Shown here piece by piece: positions 61,042-64,000 of a stretch of 64,000 nucleotides of DNA (within the stretch, counting starts at the first letter, position 1; each line of letters opens with the position of its first letter). The notes beneath the pieces are model-generated. The model was not told where the DNA came from, searched no databases, and saw only the letters and a program-made list of their open reading frames with translations. The stretch spans positions 52,397,217-52,461,216 of the forward strand of contig CP141139.1 of the NCBI GenBank assembly GCA_035236585.1, given 5' to 3'. The translations under genes and the position numbers were made by a program. This stretch comes from Warburgia ugandensis. Lineage: Eukaryota; Streptophyta; Magnoliopsida; Canellales; Canellaceae.

Positions 61042-62216
61042 ACCTTAAGGGCGTGCATGTGGCTGGCAATGCATCTAATGCATCTTCAACCTCTACCATG
61101 GAAGAGACTAAGGTTGTCAACATTCTTAGGTGTGAGCATTGAGAAAGATGAGTCAGTGAAGCGTGATCAGGTAGAAATGGTGTGATGAAAATGTAGTGGA
61201 TCTTTCTACTGTGATAAAATTGTCCTCTGGTAATATGACATTAGAACTAAAAATGTTTAACATTTGTAAGCAACCTGGTGAAATCACTGATAGCTTGCAC
61301 TAAATCAGATCACATTTGTACATATAATTGTGTATACATAGTCTATATTGATAAGTAGTTATAACTTAGAAGTCCTAAAGAAATTTAGTGGAGACCTATA
61401 AGCTAAGTGAGTTTTAGAGCCATTCATACTTTAGGTTATAAATGATTCTAAATTTTTCTTCAGCATGTTTAATTTAAATATGAACCCATCAATTCTTAAA
61501 TTTGGCTAATTACTTAAATTATTAGAGTATTACCTTTAAATTTTTAGAAGTTCATTGAATTTGATAGGTTATATGAAACCTAAAAAATGATCTAGGCCAT
61601 CTTGTAATAAAATTAGAGACATAAATCCTACCCTCATAACATTTTTTACCACTAGTTAGCCAAATTGAGCCTTTTATATAAGCTACTTTTTTTCTTAAAC
61701 CCAAATTAACCTTTACCCACAGTAACCTAGTATAAGTTATCTATTATATATTTTTAGATAAGATAGAAATGATTGAAGATATGCTTTTAATTGCAATGGA
61801 AGTAGAAAAGTGAATATTAAGAAAAGAAAGTTTCTTCAAGGGGATTCAAAAGTGCTAAAAAGAAAGAAAATGTCTATAATATATATTATATATATCTATG
61901 GAAAAATGAAGAAGTATTCACAATGGTACAAAATAAAGAAGAATTTTCAACTTTAATAGAAGACCTCTACTTATTTGTGAATATTTTGAATGTCCTATGT
62001 ACCCTTTCTTTTCATAATCATATATCAAGCCAATGTTTCATCCCAGTTGAAGACCTATTGACTCTACACATATAGATAAAAGAGAGATATGATTTTAACC
62101 TTTATCTAAGAGTTTTTATTTTTAAGTGTATTTCATTAGTGAGAATTGAGGTCTAACTATATTTTAGATAGAGTTCAAAGGTTATAGTCTACTTAGAGAT
62201 AAAGATGATTGTGCAT
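61042..62216. other. Unassigned stretch between Athila-like gag and CACTA-3
   Basis: AT-rich sequence with stops in all frames. By position it should hold gag end, protease or pol of the Athila-like element, but I recognise no motif. The three bases before CACTA-3 are CAT (62214-62216), the possible target duplication. Confidence 0.45.
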
Positions 62217-62236
62217 CACTACTAAAATTTGGATTT

Positions 62237-62580
62237 TATAAGACAGAAAATATAAGACAATTTTAATACAATCGTCTTATATAAAATTTTATAAGATGGG
62301 TATGAGAAACCATCTTATATTTACAATAATATAAGATAGTTTTCACATAATCATCTTATAAATTTTTTATATAAGACAGTTCTGGAAAACCATCTTATAT
62401 TATTAACATAATATAAGATGGGTTTTAATAACTATCTTATATTTTTAAAAGAATATAAGACGGTTTTCTAGAATAGTCTTATATAAATATTTTATAAGAC
62501 GGTTATTGATAATCATCTTATATTATTAATAATATAACATGGTTTTTAAAAACTATCTTATATTTTTCATGTTTTATAAG
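62237..62580. repeat. 5' subterminal hairpin repeats of CACTA-3
   Basis: About ten alternating ATAAGA(T/C)GG-TTTT and AACCATCTTATAT words, often paired within 40 bases, as around 62329-62360 and 62369-62400. They are presumed TnpA binding sites by analogy with studied CACTA elements. Confidence 0.88.
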
Positions 62581-63025
62581 TTGAAGTTCAACCTTTAATT
62601 TTTGATTCTTGAACATTGGGTTGAATTTACATGCACTTTGTACCAAACTTGTACTTTTAGTTGATATCAATTGGGTAGTATTCATTCTTGTACTTTGTCA
62701 TATGTTTACATTATTTGATGTTTATGGGTAAAAAATTCCTTTTCTTTTTTCTTCATGCATTTGTGTGATAAATTCATATGTATGGATAAGTGTGTGGAAC
62801 ATTTATGCATTTGGATTAGTCATGTTTTGGAATCATTCTTACTTTTTCCAATTCTAGACTTGAAAAGTGTTGACTCCTCTAATATGTATTAATTATATTT
62901 TTTTTTACTAACTATGTACATTTTATGTGCACATCATGTATTTGATTAAATGCCTAACTCATGTTATTAATCTTTTCATGACTAAAAAGTCTTCACACAC
63001 ATTTGAACTTTAACTTTTGGACAAA

Positions 63026-64000
63026 ATGGACAAATATGCTTGGATGCATGCAGAAAGAGCATCAAGAGAATATGAGTGAATAGAAATTTTTATTGAGTTT
63101 GCACTTGGGGTAGGTGGCAGTTGTAATCCAATGTGATGTCCATGCTCGAGATGTGAAACCTAAAAATGGTAACTGTTGGTGACTTAAGAGAACATTTGTG
63201 CTTTATGGATTTGATGAAAGCTATCACCCTTGGATGTGGCATGGAGAGGAAATACCTCATAGTCCCTCAGTAAGGGATGAATGTGTATATGAAAAAGAAG
63301 CCACTCTAAGAAGTACTGGTGAAATAGTAGTATAGCTACACCTATGTTTCGATATGTATAAAATGACTTCCAAGATGACCCAATACAATTTCAAATTACA
63401 TTGGAGGAAGCTGATGAGCCATTGCATGTTGGGTGTACAAATCATATCAAATTACCTAATGCGGTAGAACTTTACAATAAGAAGTCAAGATTTAGTATTT
63501 CATATAATGATTTTATAGAATTTTTTAAAGTCATTGGTAAAATTCTACCTAAGGAGAACAAATTGGTTAGTTCGACATGGGAGGCAAAGAAAACTTTGGC
63601 TGCACTAGGCTTAAAGTATAAAAAGATACATGCCTATCCTAATGACTACATCTTGTACAGAAAGGAACATAAAGACAAAATTATATGTCTAACTTGTGGA
63701 CATTTAAGATGAAAGATAAGGAAGAATTCAAGTGATCGAAAAATGAAAGATGTCCTGCAAAAGGTCCTATGGTATTTTCCCCCTATTCCAAGATTCCAAA
63801 GAATGTTTTGTATTAAAGAAACAACAAAGAAATTAGTGTGGCGTGCCAAGGACAGAGTAGCTGATAGCTTTTCATGCCATCCAGCAAATAGCCTAGCATA
63901 AAAGCTCATAGACTTCATGTGGCCTAATTTTGGTGAAGAACCTAGAAACCTATGACTTGCATTATTTCTAGATGGGATTAATCCTCATGGTTTTATAAAC
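63026..64000 (+). pseudogene. Tnp2 transposase pseudogene of CACTA-3 (partial)
   Basis: ATG at 63026 gives MDKYAWMHAERASREYE followed by TGA; the family normally continues EGVxxF. Later pieces: FIEFALGVGGSCNPM, YHPWMWHGEE (about 63221-63250, in a shifted frame), EEADEPLHVGCTNHIKLPNA and VELYN from 63404, TWEAKKTLAALGLKYKKIHA, YPNDYILYRKEHKDKIICLT, WYFPPIPRFQRMFCIKE (about 63772-63820), RVADSFSCHPANSLA-stop-KLIDFMW and NFGEEPRNL up to DGINPHGF at the window edge. The sequence parallels the CACTA-1 copy block by block but is less damaged: its Trp codon near the start is intact. At least three stops within 950 bases make it inactive. Confidence 0.88.

Larger units (their letters stand above)
62217..64000 (+). 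mobile_element. CACTA-3, 5' part, cut by window end
   Basis: Starts CACTACTAAAATTTGGATTT at 62217. Subterminal repeats of ATAAGATGG and CCATCTTATAT words fill 62237-62580, and the Tnp2 gene starts at 63026. The element belongs to the same family as CACTA-1: same hairpin words, matching leader length, similar protein. Its right half lies beyond 64000. Confidence 0.88.

Overview
The window looks like intergenic heterochromatin from a flowering plant with a large, AT-rich genome. I find no host protein-coding gene, rRNA, tRNA or CRISPR that I can defend. Nearly everything I can assign is nested, decayed transposable elements: three CACTA (En/Spm) DNA transposons, one Tekay/Del-type Ty3-gypsy chromovirus, two Athila-type Ty3-gypsy elements, and several LTRs of 2 to 5 kb that stand alone or in broken pairs. 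Every coding remnant carries stops or frameshifts, so all are treated as pseudogenes. The species cannot be named from this sequence.

Layout, left to right. 1-5273: minus-strand CACTA-1, with a Tnp2 transposase pseudogene, two long GA microsatellites and a tandem hairpin array; its far end is off the window or lost. 5274-7130: an Athila-like leader and gag remnant, minus strand. 7131-9186: AT-rich, unassigned. 9187-12712: an LTR, plus strand. 13084-15529: a solo LTR, plus strand. 16162-36590: a composite of related LTR copies (minus LTR A, decayed internal region, minus LTR B, plus LTR C). The complete 11.1-kb CACTA-2 (21167-32290) sits inside LTR B with a GTT target duplication. 36591-46926: a minus-strand chromovirus with PBS, gag, protease, RT, RNase H, integrase and a chromodomain-like end. 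Its RT gene is split by a 2.3-kb solo LTR (39099-41404, duplication GTTGA). 48060-49482: a further LTR fragment. 51618-61040: a plus-strand Athila-like element (LTR, PBS, leader, gag) whose 5' LTR holds a 4.8-kb solo LTR (53108-57909, duplication GGATT). 62217-64000: CACTA-3, plus strand, cut by the window end.

The clearest results are nested-insertion boundaries that can be read at base resolution. They include two uninterrupted paralogous sites for CACTA-2 within the same window, and an RT reading frame that becomes continuous once the solo LTR is left out. CACTA-2 has a complex interior: a DUF4216 remnant, an 850-bp tandem repeat with telomere-like tracts, a G-rich minisatellite, and a multi-exon TnpA-like gene ending in a Ulp1-like protease. 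I found no convincing new system. The points most worth a second look are the CACTA-2 interior, the inverted LTR composite and the motifs shared across the LTRs.
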